Shown here: one piece after another, positions 24,200 to 35,677 of the stretch
Layout of the letters: each line of letters starts with the position of its first letter
Position numbering within the stretch: position 1 is the stretch's first letter
Assembly: GCA_002914845.1 (NCBI GenBank)
Contig: JXTC01000150.1
Location: forward strand, 440,983 to 504,982
Direction: 5' to 3'
DNA length: 64,000 nt
DNA from: Trema orientale
Taxonomy: Eukaryota > Streptophyta > Magnoliopsida > Rosales > Cannabaceae
Program-made: the position numbers and the translations under genes
The notes under the pieces: model-generated
What the model saw: the letters and a program-made list of their open reading frames with translations, nothing else
Database searches by the model: none
What the model was told of the DNA's origin: nothing

Positions 24200-24295
24200 T
24201 GTTTGGGTTGTCTAATGATAATTATATACTACCTTATTGCAAACGATCTTGAGTTTGAATCTCCTTCTATATTCTTTAAAAAAAAAACAAAGAAA
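24200..24295 (+). repeat. SINE-like relic downstream of GDSL-3
   Basis: gttgtctaatgataattata with gatcttgagtttgaatctcc and an A-rich tail. Same position and order as the relic after GDSL-2. Confidence 0.4.
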
Positions 24296-24369
24296 AAAGA
24301 AAAATTCTTACAAATACGTAAACATAGTTTCGGGGAAAAAATCAACGGGTAAACATGTAATAGACATTG

Positions 24370-26595
24370 TGTCATAGCCCAAACTTTGGGCCAGTGGCAG
24401 AAAGGGAATTTCACAAGTAGAAATTCAAATAATATTTTTGAAAAATTTATAAAAATAATTTAAAAAGTAAAATTCTCACAGTTTTGTGATCACCATTAGA
24501 CATAGATTGTTAATAAAATTTACTAAAATAAACCAAGCATCACTATCAGCAGTCTCACAATCTAGCACACTAATTATACAGACCAAGTCCGTGAAATGAA
24601 CCCTTAAGTATTATTACAAGCTAACTTAATTAAACAGAAATATCTTACAAAGTTACCAGTTTCTAACACGGTAACTAGTTCTTTACTAAATAGCTCCCGA
24701 GTCTCCAAAATTACACCGAGCACTACCTGAGAGGGGAAAAGTAAGGTTTGAGTATTCACATGCTCAGTAAGAATTCAATTACCTTTTGGATGGATGCAGA
24801 TTCTCAAACTTACATAGCTAGTACCTTTAAATCTATTTATAAATCAAGTTTATAAATCACTGGTATCCAGAATAATTGCATATTCAAAACCAAATCCAAA
24901 ACCACATCATTGTACATATCATACATCAATAAGAATATAAGTGAGCTCTCATCCTCCCATCACAGCCCTGTAATATCTCTGTAGCAGAGGTACTTAGCAT
25001 TTTGACACTACCCGTAGGTGTATCAGATAAAAACCTACGTAGAGGCCTAGGTCTCTTGCCTAGCACTGCAGCAACTCGCCAGCGTTCTAATAATATTGCG
25101 ATGCTATAATAGAACTCAAATATGTAATCTTGTGGTATGTACAACATGTAACCTTTCACAATAACCATGCATCCAAGAATCAAATCATGCTTTAAAATTT
25201 AACTTGGCATAATTCAGAGATTTACTGTAACATAGGCAGCACATCGCTATTTTTCCCCATGATCACAATATAAAAATATGTAAAATAATCCACATAGTCC
25301 AATCCCAGTATAATCCAATAATTTTCAACAATTTGTCAAACGATCATAAAATCACGATTTTTTTATAAATAAGTTTTAATGCAATTATAAATAAAAATAG
25401 ATATAAAATCAGGTAATTAAACCCTTACCTTGATATGTTAGTAATACTAGGCTAATGTCCCTCAAAGATTCCTTCGTTGGTCATTCAAGTATTCAAACAG
25501 CACTTTCCTGTTCTCAGTAAGTCCACTTGATAAAGTGACTTTTCCACCGGAATCTTAAATAGAGAAACAGAGGTCACCACTGAATTCAAAACACCCAAAA
25601 ATACAAGGTTAGATATATACCTTCCTTGTCAAAAACGGGTCCCGGTGCGGAACCGATCCGTAGTACTCGAAACGGTGCAATTTTGAGCCACGAAATTCCA
25701 ATTTTCGTTTTACTTAGAAACATAATAGTATTTTAGATCAAAATTTATTTCTCGATCTCACTGAGTCTAAATTCAAAGTCAGAACTCAGTTTCGAGGTCC
25801 CGAGCATTAGATAAGCTCAAAAATCCGAAAATTACATAAACACCACTTTTTAGAATTATTTAGCAAAATGTCCTCTTTTTTTATTTAAATTTACCGTATT
25901 TCTGGTTACCTTTTTACTTCTACCAATCATAGTTATTTATAATTTTTAATTCTCTTTCTCTTCGTAAATTTACCTCGGATAAAATAATTACCGAACTAAA
26001 AATTTACGAAAATATCACTTTTTACAAAGTTAGTAAAAAGGGTAAAAGTGGTGAAAATCTTACCAGAGACAAATTTGACCGAGCAACCACTTAAAAATGG
26101 TCGGTGACGATGAGACAAGACTTCAAGTATTGGCGGTATCGATGATCGACGTCAGACGACGGAGCAGCCACTGGAAAACTTTGTCGGAGGCGGTAAATTC
26201 GGAGGGCTGGATTTCGGCCATCGGAGCTCCGTTTCAGGCGTGACCAGTCGGGTTTTGTTCATCTCTCTCCGACGAATAGTGCAGGGTAGCGCGTACGTCA
26301 AACCTGCGGTAGTGGTGAGCTTCGACAGTTCCGCCTCTCTTTCCTCTCTCTTGAGCCCTCAATTGTGAGAATTTGAGAATCCAGAGGCCCTAATATGCAA
26401 ATTCCGGATACTGTAGCACCTGATTATAAAATTCCAAATATTTTTTTTTATTTTGTTCAGAAATTCAATAATTACAACAATACCACTTAGCATAAATTAT
26501 CTAATTTACTCCTAAATAAAACCTGTTTTTACACATTGCACTATAAAATGACATTTATTTAGGGGATCGGAATTATATTTGCACTCCAAATGACA
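24370..26595. mobile_element. Solo-LTR-like relic, Ty3/gypsy type (Tekay/Del-like), broken
   Basis: A block of about 2.2 kb, different in composition from its surroundings, begins tgtcatagcccaaactttgg and may end in aaatgaca (TGTCA...TGACA). Inside is gagaggggaaaagtaaggtt followed by gagtattcacatgctcagta, an arrangement I associate with long gypsy LTRs of the Tekay/Del group. No gag or pol remains and no second LTR was found, so it would be a solo LTR. The ends are uncertain and no matching target duplication was seen. It looks old. The assignment is tentative. Confidence 0.35.
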
Positions 26596-26952
26596 CAAAA
26601 AGGCACCCGTATCTAAACTACTAAACTAAACTCTTTCGAAAATTCTAAAAAAAATGTACTTTTATTATTACCTCTTATAATTTCTAAAGTAGGTCTCATT
26701 TGTACATCCATTAATTTTAATTTATTTATTTTTCAATCAATTTTGGCACCTCACTTTGACATATATAAAACCATCCTCTTAAAAATATTGTAGCTTTCAA
26801 TAGTCGCATTGAGAACGTACCCACCATCAAAATTCCTCTTCCCAGCTTATTATCCAGTAAAATTATAGCAGCTTTCAGTTGCCAAATTAAGTCTCTCAAA
26901 GGCAATATTAACTATGTCAATATGGTCATGGTAGAGTTATATATATATATAT

Positions 26953-27202
26953 GACACCAATCCAGTAGGTGTTTTTTTTTTTTTTTACCTATACATAAGT
27001 ATCATTCTGGCCAATGAAAACTTTTTTCGTATATTTTTTTATATTAAAAAGTAGGAGAGAGAAATAACATTAATGATGCATGTCTTTTCATGTACTTCAC
27101 TATAGCCGTTGGATCACCATGGTGATCCAATGGCTAAAAAAAAATACCTACACATAGATAAAAAAAAAAAAAAAAAAAAAAAAACCTACTGGATTGACAA
27201 CC
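26953..27202 (+). mobile_element. Palindromic MITE Tf1, copy 3
   Basis: Starts gacaccaatccagtaggtg and ends aacctactggattgacaacc. It has the clearest internal palindrome of the family (ttggatcaccat followed by ggtgatccaa). It is inserted in a TA run, so the target duplication is ambiguous. Confidence 0.72.
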
Positions 27203-29670
27203 TATATATATATTAATTTTATTTTTACCTATTTTTAAGTATTATTTTACTCAATTAAAATTTATCACGTACGTCTTTTCATGATAAAATTAGAAAGAAA
27301 AAATTATTAGACAAAGGTTTCTCAGACCCAAAAATTAGTTGCCTCCACTCAAGCACGTTTCCTTGCTTGCGAAAGTCATATATTAATATCCCGGTACAAC
27401 AATGAAATGCGTCTGCAAATGTAGTTGGAATCTCGTCTCTAAAAAGTCAACTTTTTACAATTATAAATCTAATACAAAGATTATTTAAAAAATAAATCGT
27501 ACTAGAAAACATTCTAGCACACTAAATTACTATATACAAAATATACTTAGATGATGTGCATATATGACATCATGCTTCTTATGAGTTTTTTCGAAAACAA
27601 ATGACAATTTTTTTTGGAGAGGTAATTACGTTAATAAATTAATTTTATGTCCAAAATACAAATTTTGTTTCTTAGGGTGTTCTCTTCAACATAAAGATAT
27701 TAAAGAATTCAAGATTTAAGTTTATTATATATAATACCATTCAATACAAGAGTAAAAGTCTGTTCTAGTACATAACTGTTTATTTCTGCAATTTTCACTA
27801 TAAGCACAACTTAGTTTTGCTGACATATTAGAAATGTCAATTTCAATAGATGGGATAGTATACCGTGGTGCATCGATCCCAATAATGTGAATTTTCACTG
27901 TTATAAGTGGGGCATATACGGCAAGAATTCTCCGTTTAACATTTAGCAGGGCGGGACAAGCTTAGGATTGAGTACTCCCATCCGCACTGATTATATAAGT
28001 TAATTTCTAAATTTTTATATAATAATAATTCAACTAGATTTTTTTTTTTTTATGAGATTGTGTTACTTGAGTTATTTGAGATTGTGTTAGCTTTTTGAAT
28101 GAATGATATGTCATATGATTTTGGTATTAAATATTTTAGACTTGATAATTCTAACATGTTAAAACTTTATTCGAATGTGTTTTTAGTTATTTAGACCTAA
28201 ATTATAGAATTTTCAATTAAGTTAAATTTAATTTTGATTTTTTTTTATGTATTTAGACTTTTAAAGGATTTAGACTAATATAAGATAACGACGTCCCTAA
28301 TAGTTATATTACCACATGGGCAAAAATAATTATACACCAACGCGTTAAATTGAATTGAGCTGGCATAGGGTGATAGAGGCTATCTTGATGGTGACGGTGT
28401 CGAAATCATTGCTTTATGTCGATGTGATATTGAAAATAATCTGTCGGCGTAGCTTTCGCACCAAAAGGTATTTTTGCATCCATATTTAGCTTTATACCAA
28501 CGCAATATTCCATACTTCGACATATTCAATCAATTATTTATACATTTTTCAATGCTCTTATTAATACAAGTGTTTATGTTTAACTAGAAATTAACTTGTT
28601 AATAAAATATATCATACGTCATGTATTGGGCTTAATTATTGCATGTGTCAAACTTTTTCATGCAATTAACTTTGACTTTATTGTCATAATATTACTTTCA
28701 TATTTATGACAATATTAAAACTCACACTCTCTATGCTTAATCAATTACTTATATATTTTTTATATCTTTTAGACAAAAAAGCGAAACGGGATTTTTTTTT
28801 TTTTTGACAAAAAAGAAGACAAATTTAAGAAATTGCCAAAATGAAATCCATGGCGGCAAACACCTTTTTTTGTGTATGTCAAGATAGAAGAATTATGACC
28901 ATTTCCTTTTCCATCGTAGCTCATTGGTTAACATGTTGACTCCATTAAAATATGTCATATTTTAATGTATGATATAAATAATATAAAATCTATATGTCAA
29001 ACAGTAAAATAGAAGAGTAGAAATAAGATTGAATTTAGCACTTTTTTTTCTTTATCATTGTTTTACTTGGTTTTGAAAGAAGGCGAAGAAGGAAAATGGT
29101 AAAGAATTCTCCATCTTTTGTATTCCCACGTATAACTTTGTAAAATATATATATATAGGTTTGTTTATTATTATTATCGTTATTTTTTTGTTCAGAACTA
29201 AATATATTTAGTGACAATCTTAAATGCCCTATATTTGGGATTTTCTTATAATAATAGATTATCGTGAATATGTCTATATATGATTGATCTATTGGAATAA
29301 CTTTTATTTCTTCGAAGACCTTATAAAATCACCTATAAAAGCTAACAGTTCGCACTTATTTAAAAAGGTTTTTTAATTAAAACAAATTTGTGAGAATAAG
29401 TTAAACATTCTTGAAAATAACTTTTGAACCTTAAAAAATCTCTTTAAACCATGCCAAAACAGACTTGATTTATCCTTCCAAAGCCTATATATTGTAAAGA
29501 TATTATATATGATAAAATTATTGGTTTAATCCACAGTTCTTCGTAAACATTCCACTCACTTACTGCGATTTTGATTAACATAATATATCATCAATAATAA
29601 GTTGAATTATTAATATTGGAATTGACCACTTGGCACGCTAGAAATTGCTTAATTTCTAACTTTAGAAAAA
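27203..29670. other. Long spacer ahead of GDSL-4
   Basis: No gene was recognised. It is AT-rich, with poly-A and poly-T runs. The right part (from about 28700) is homologous in order to 18550-21300 upstream of GDSL-3 and so belongs to the tandem unit. The CACTA, hAT and MITE insertions of the GDSL-3 unit are absent here, so they arrived after the two units separated or were lost from this one. Confidence 0.45.
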
Positions 29671-29750
29671 AAAGAAGAAGAAGAAGAAGAAGAAGAAGAA
29701 GAAGAAGAAGAAGAAGAAGAAGAAGAAGAAGAAGAAGAAGAGAGAGAGAA
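29671..29750 (+). repeat. GAA microsatellite in the GDSL-4 upstream region
   Basis: About 23 uninterrupted GAA triplets followed by a short AG run. The matching place upstream of GDSL-3 has only a short imperfect purine stretch. Confidence 0.95.
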
Positions 29751-30264
29751 GGCAAAACTACGATTTAATGTGTGGTATATATATATATACACATTAAATA
29801 TGTATAATTATACAACAGTACCAATAATTGAGGCAACAATTAAGCTTTTATGCTACAGTGAGTAAAGATCATCAAAATTTGTGGTTCATATATATCTATT
29901 TTAAGTATGATTTCGTGCTATATCAAAATTTCCTTCTGTTTTAATTTCTTTCTTGTACTGAGATAAAACAGCTAGCAGGAAGAAGCGCTATCTAGAAATA
30001 TCATGCACCGTAAGAAAATATATAAATTAACCATTGGAAAACTGATCTGTTTTCGTTAATTACAGTTAGTCAGTAATTCATAATTGGCCAAGTTTATGTA
30101 CTCCCATAACCACGCCCTTTATAAGATCTTTATTTCTGCAGTTTAGAAATGATCGAACAAAAAGCCAATTGAGTTCTTTCCAAGCTGTCCCCATACTATT
30201 TTTGGTCTAATGGCAAACCAAACTATAAAGGTTTTGCTATAAATTAAAAGGAGGTTGGGGTTCA

Positions 30265-30275
30265 CATATTTAAAG
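30265..30275 (+). promoter_or_regulatory. TATA-like box of GDSL-4
   Basis: catatttaaag, 46 bp before the ATG, in the same context as in GDSL-2 and GDSL-3. Confidence 0.45.
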
Positions 30276-30320
30276 CCCCCAAGTAAACCCTATTGGAAAA
30301 GACACAAAGAGATAAAGGAT

Positions 30321-32346
30321 ATGGCTAAGATGGTCTCTTCCGTATCCCTTCTTTTTGTCCTAAACCTTATCTCTTCTTCCTTCTTTTTCTTCTCTGTGTT
30401 GTCTGAAGCTCATAAATTGGCATCAGCCCTATACGTGTTTGGAAGCTCTGCGGTTGATGTTGGGAATAATAATAAGTTACGTAGTTTCGCCAAATATGAT
30501 TATCTACCTTATGGTATAGACTTTCCTGATGGAGCCTCAGGCAGGCCCACAAATGGTTACAACCTAGCTGATTACTTAGGTAAACAATACATATTTTAGT
30601 GATGTTTACATTTCTAATTTTTTTCAAAGTGAAAACAACGGCGGAGATCATTTTGTTCTAAAAAAAAAATATTATCAAAGTTAAATCGGTACCCAAAAAA
30701 AAAACTACATTGCTTCTATATTTTAACTTTTCTCTAATTAAGATATATATTCTTTAATCCTAACATTTTTATTTATTTTAAATCTTAATGCAGCTCAGTC
30801 ACTTAGATTAGAGGTTCCACCTCCAATCACTTCCATTAATCCTAGCTTATCTAAGAACATTGATGGTTTTAACTATGCATCTTCTTTGTCTGGAATTCTC
30901 AACACTACAGGCACTGATACATATGTAAGAAGCACTGACATAATTTTTTTTTAATGCTAAGAGATAAAAGCATTGAATATTATTACTATTAATTTGCAAT
31001 TTCTAATCTATATATTTATAATGTATATTTTTCAGCCAGGTGTCATGAGCTTGTACAGACAAATTATACTATTCAAAGCGACAATTAGACACCAATTGAA
31101 ACCACTCTTAAAAACTCGATGCAATCTCAAGAAGCACTTGTCAAAGTCCATTTTTCTTTTGGTTATAGGAGTCCATGACTATTCCCTCACTCTTCTTAGA
31201 AACGAAAAGAGGAACAATAATTCGGCCGATTTCGAAGCGGTTCATTATGCATTTTCTATAGATCTTGTTGAAAAATATGTATCTCACTTGGAGGTAAACA
31301 TTTATATATATATATATATATTGATAAGATGATCATGATATATATACATATATATATACTAAAATAAATGAATGATTAATTACACTTTTATCTTTTTTCT
31401 TAGGTTTATCTTTAGAATGACCTCAATTGTCTGAAAATTATCAGTGTACGCAACCAATTTTGTCTCATAATCAAACATGTTTTCTTTACCAGTTTGTGAA
31501 AATTGTTGTTTTAGAAACTTGTCAATTATGCATTTTCTATAAATAGAAAAGCAACATATATGTGATATCCGAGAACAGAATGTCATCCTAATATAAATAC
31601 AAAATACCAAGATTAAAGTGTATCAATTAACCATAGAAAAGAAAAAAGAAAAAGTAACATCTAGTTTTTTGTTTTTTTCTTTGGAGTTGAATTAATATAT
31701 GTTATGTTGCAGTTTCTGTATAGATTGGGAGCTAGAAAATTTGTGGTGTTTGATGCTGAAGCAATGGGTTGTTTGCCGTACGAAGTACGGAAGGCTACCC
31801 CACTTGATCCCGTATGCGTGGATGCCTTAAATTTTCTGGTTTTTAATTTCAATCGAATTCTCCACCGAAGAATTAACGAATTAGGCTCCAAACTTCCTGG
31901 TGCCACTTTCATTATTGGCAACAATTTTGACCATACGGTAAACTTGGTTCAAAACCCTACAAGCTTGGGTAAGTTTTTTTTTCTTTTTTTCTCCCCTTCC
32001 TTTTTTTTTTTTACTATGTACAGTACTACTAGTTAGAAAATAATAACATTAATCTCTAATATTGAGGGTCCAAAGTCGACCCTTTATAATAAAGATATTC
32101 AATAATGAAATGTATGTATAATGAATGTTTGCAGGACTAAAAGAAGGATTTAAGCCATGTTGCAAACTTACAAAATTAGGAAAATGTGATGCTAAGACAC
32201 TTCCTTGCAATGAGAGGACGGATTACGCTTTCTTTGATGGATTTAACCCAACACAAGCGGCTAACAAGGTTCTCGCAAGTGAATGCTTCAACGGTACTTC
32301 AGGCGTGTGCTCCCCACTCAATGTCCAACAACTAGTCGCACTATAA
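30321..32346 (+). CDS. GDSL-like secreted protein, most altered active site (GDSL-4)
   Basis: Exons 30321-30579, 30794-30924, 31036-31293, 31713-31968 and 32135-32346 give 371 aa; all introns are GT-AG. The signal peptide and overall layout match GDSL-2 and -3. Block I is FGSSAVDVGNN. Block III is IGVHDYSL, with His177 where the family has the oxyanion-hole Asn. Block V is DGFNPTQAA with Asn339 for the catalytic His. Two catalytic-site positions and the block I Asp are therefore changed, while the frame is whole. Exon 3 is six codons shorter than in GDSL-2 and -3. Hydrolase activity is unlikely. It shares the His-to-Asn change with GDSL-2 and -3, so that change predates their split. Confidence 0.85.
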
Positions 32347-33952
32347 ATATTATGACTTAATTCACTACTATTCATCATATGATGATGATTATTGAACATT
32401 AGTTTATGTAAAATTCCTTTCCTTGAAATATATGAATTGATTGTCTGCTAAAATATATTGCTCCATTATTATTAAGTGTGATTGCCATCATCTTATAAAG
32501 GAAACTATGTAATAAAAAAAATGTAGTTAATATTAAAAACACAGCATGCATAGTTACATTTGAATAGTATTTTGCCTAAATATATGATTACATATATATA
32601 TATATATTATACTTGGACCTGACAGCGAACTTTTTCTTCCTTATTACAAATCTTTATGCACAGACACTCTATTTTGGGTTGGTTAGCTTTTATATGCAAA
32701 TAATATGCGTCGACGATACTCTCCCAAAGCCCATGTTGTAAAGATATTTCGGTATATTGAGTAGTTTAATACACAATTCTTCATGAATATTCCGTTTACT
32801 TCCTGTTTTTCAATTTGACGATCAATTATAGAAACATGTGAAAGCACTTGCCACGTTTTCTTTTCCTTAAAGAAAAGAACTAAATTGTATGTCTATCTTC
32901 TCCATCTTACTCTTAATCCACTAAGTCATATTTTATCACATCAACCAATTAAAATAGTTACGATTTTTCAAGAAAATTATAAATCTTCAATCATGTCTTT
33001 TAAAAGTGATGTATATAGAATTAATTGAGTGGACAATGTACAAGACAATGAGACATATACAAAATAGATAAAGAATATGCACAAATGTAATTACCTGTTG
33101 AGGGAAGTCGCCATCTTCCATCTGCGTGTTGATCAACAATCTTATTCCACGATGTATGGGTGTTGGATTTATCTCGGCCTATGAATGTAGAAGACAAAAT
33201 TAATTAGTTCGAGCTTTAGTTCTGTAGTACTAACGCTTGCTTCATATGCATATAGACACTCTTTACACACAAAAAAGAACTGATAGACTAAAATTAAAAC
33301 ATTATAAGTGATGAACTAGGATAGTGACATTTTTAAATCTCTTCATACTATCTTTTTTTTCTTTTCAATCTTTTATCAGCTCAACTCAACTACTTTGCCC
33401 AATCAAAAAATGTTTACGTGGCATTTGATCGATAAACCCAAATTCATGCTTGGAGAATATTTCATACCATCGATTATATTTTTTGTTGCATCTTTAAATT
33501 GTGTAGTTATTTATGATTTATTTAGTTCATTTTTGTCAATAAATTTTGGAATATTATTAAGGTTTATATGTATATGTATGTTTAGTGTTGATTCAGCAAT
33601 ACCATCTATAAATTATAAGTGTTGGTTCGATCTATACCTGTCCAGAAACAATGAGGGATAACACCGCCCATGCAATTTGGACCAAATTTGAACGGTTGCC
33701 TTGTAAATTTGTATATACCTGTTCACATTAATAAAACTGTCAGTCATTTTACCATATGTATATATGGCTATATATACATATATGGATCAGACTCCAATAG
33801 TGATTTTGGTATTTGTCTATTGATGTATATAAGAAAGTTCTTCCTTGTATTTAACTGCAGCTTCTATGAGGCAACTTACACGTATGTGATCTTAATCAGG
33901 TGATCACAATTTGAAATATCACATTATTTTTCTTTGATATATATATATATAT
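32347..33952. other. Spacer after GDSL-4 with the start of a further repeat unit
   Basis: Between about 32725 and 32870 the phrases aaagcccatgttgtaaagat, tttaatacacaattcttcat, tttacttcctg and cacttgccacg follow the order found at 29485-29640 ahead of GDSL-4. This stretch is therefore the upstream flank of a fifth unit whose gene is missing. The rest has no recognisable gene. Confidence 0.5.
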
Positions 33953-34155
33953 GAGCACCAATCTATTAAATTTTTTTTTTTTAACTTATTCATAGGTATT
34001 GTTTTGTCCAAATAAAAATCATCATGCACATCTTTTCATGATAAAAGCATTAAATAATGAGTATTTATTTTTATTATTTTTTTCAATCACTCAAATTATG
34101 ATAGCCATTAGAAAATAATCCAATGATTAAAAAAAATAACTATTAAATTAGGAAC
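33953..34155 (+). mobile_element. Palindromic MITE Tf1, copy 4 (diverged)
   Basis: gagcaccaatctattaaat and the right end taactattaaattaggaac are a worn version of the family ends. The internal part (gcacatcttttcatgataaa) is also recognisable. It lies in a TA run. Confidence 0.55.
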
Positions 34156-34524
34156 ATATATATATATCTTCATAAACTAGATCGATCAGTAGCATTATAA
34201 GCTCTAATATTTAAGGATTTCTATAGTTCACGTCATTTTTAGATCATTTTCTTGACCTTTTTTTCTTTTCCCCTGTCTTAAGGATTTCAGTCGTTTTAGA
34301 GGTCAATATCATTCATTGAGTTATTGTCGTTTCCTAAAATAGTGTCGTTTTACAAGTTAGACGTCGTTTTCTGAGTTATTACTGATCGTTTATTCCCTGA
34401 TATCGTTAATTTGGTATGATTTTAGCTAGCGCCGTTTTTTGTCGTTTTATTGAGTTTAGTATCGTTTTCTTTTCCTTTAATAGACATACCTACCAAGTCA
34501 AAAAAAAAAAAAGAAAAAAATTAT

Positions 34525-35376
34525 GGGGTTGTTTGGTATTGTTTTTTGTTTTTTGTTTTCAGAGTTGTGTTTTCAGAAATGAGAATAAAATCTGTTTTAT
34601 AATATTTTTAGAAATTTGGCAAATGTTTTCTAAAAATATTTTTTAGGAAAAAAAATTATATGAATATAAAAAATCATATTTTTATTATAAAAAAATATTT
34701 AGAGAAAAAAAGTCAAGAAGGAGTAACGAGATGTAAATTCAAGTAAGGGAACAAGGAGAAAGAAAGTCATAAGAGAATAAGTAATGAAAGATAATAATGA
34801 GAGAGAAAGTGATGAGAAATAATGAGGAAATAAAAAGTATTGAGAACGATAGAAGAAAGAGAAACAAATGAAAATACATAAGAGAAAGAAAGTGATAAAA
34901 ATGTATGGGAAAAGAAAATAAAGATAAAGAAAGTTATAAAAAACAAAGTAGCAATATAGAATGAGCAGAGATAATATGATTAAAAAAATGAATAGATAGA
35001 AAATGATGAGAGAGGAAGTGATGGAATAAAATTAGGAGAAAGAAAATGATAAGAGAGAATGAGGATTGAGAGAATGAGGAGAGAGAAAGTAATGGAGAGA
35101 ATGTGGTGAGAGAAAGTGATGAGAGAGAAAGTTAGGAGAAAATGTGTATATAAAAGTCACGTGAAAGAATTATTTTATATTTTTAGGAAAAAAAAATATT
35201 AAGAAAACACTTTGAAAATAATATTTTGTTATTCTCTGAATTTTCTATTTTTTTTAACTCTATTTTTAACAACTGTTCTTAAATAACAATGTCAAAAACA
35301 CTTATTTATTCTCATAAAACAGTTTTATGTTTTTTAAAACGAAAAACAACTTTTCAGTTTTGTTGCTAATCAGCCC
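34525..35376. mobile_element. Candidate hAT-like non-autonomous element with purine-rich core
   Basis: The left end ggggttgtttggtattg and the reverse complement of the right end, gggctgattagcaacaaaac, form an imperfect inverted repeat. It continues inward with matching T-rich and A-rich arms. Between about 34705 and 35140 one strand is almost entirely purine, built of loose repeats of gagagaaagtgatgagaga. No coding is present. No convincing 8-bp target duplication was seen, so the class is tentative. Confidence 0.4.
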
Positions 35377-35420
35377 TTATATTATCGACAGACATATAAT
35401 GAGGTGGGACTAGAGTGTTT

Positions 35421-35575
35421 TACAAATTAGCTCAGTTGGTCCAAGGTTTGAGGGTTGTGTGTGTGTTTAAGGGGGTCAGGGGTTCAAACTTTGGTAGTGT
35501 GTATGTGTCATTTTCTTTTAATTTATAGTAAGTGGTGATCATTAATTAAGCCTCACTTAAAAAAAAAAGAAAAAA
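35421..35575 (+). mobile_element. tRNA-derived SINE (copy B)
   Basis: The A box lies in attagctcagttggtcc and the B box in ggggttcaaactttgg. The tail aatttatagtaagtggtgat, then aattaagcctcactt and poly-A, matches the tail of the SINE at 18228-18426, but the tRNA-like head differs from that copy. It ends about 100 bp before the S21 start codon. Confidence 0.7.
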
Positions 35576-35677
35576 TGCTGGGCCAGTGGCCCACCTCCGT
35601 AGTAGTCTAATAAACAAACGAGCCTGGTGAAAGTGAAAGTCCAAACTCCAAACACAGCAGTCATTCAGCAGCCGGCC

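Noticed and set aside
24370-26595. Protein-coding gene in the GC-richer block near 26.1-26.3 kb
   Set aside because: No open frame of useful length on either strand. The composition fits LTR-like non-coding sequence better.
28320-28510. Segment with unusual CG content (gtgacggtgtcg, ctgtcggcgtag)
   Set aside because: It looks like a worn repeat, but I found no partner copy or terminal structure in the window.
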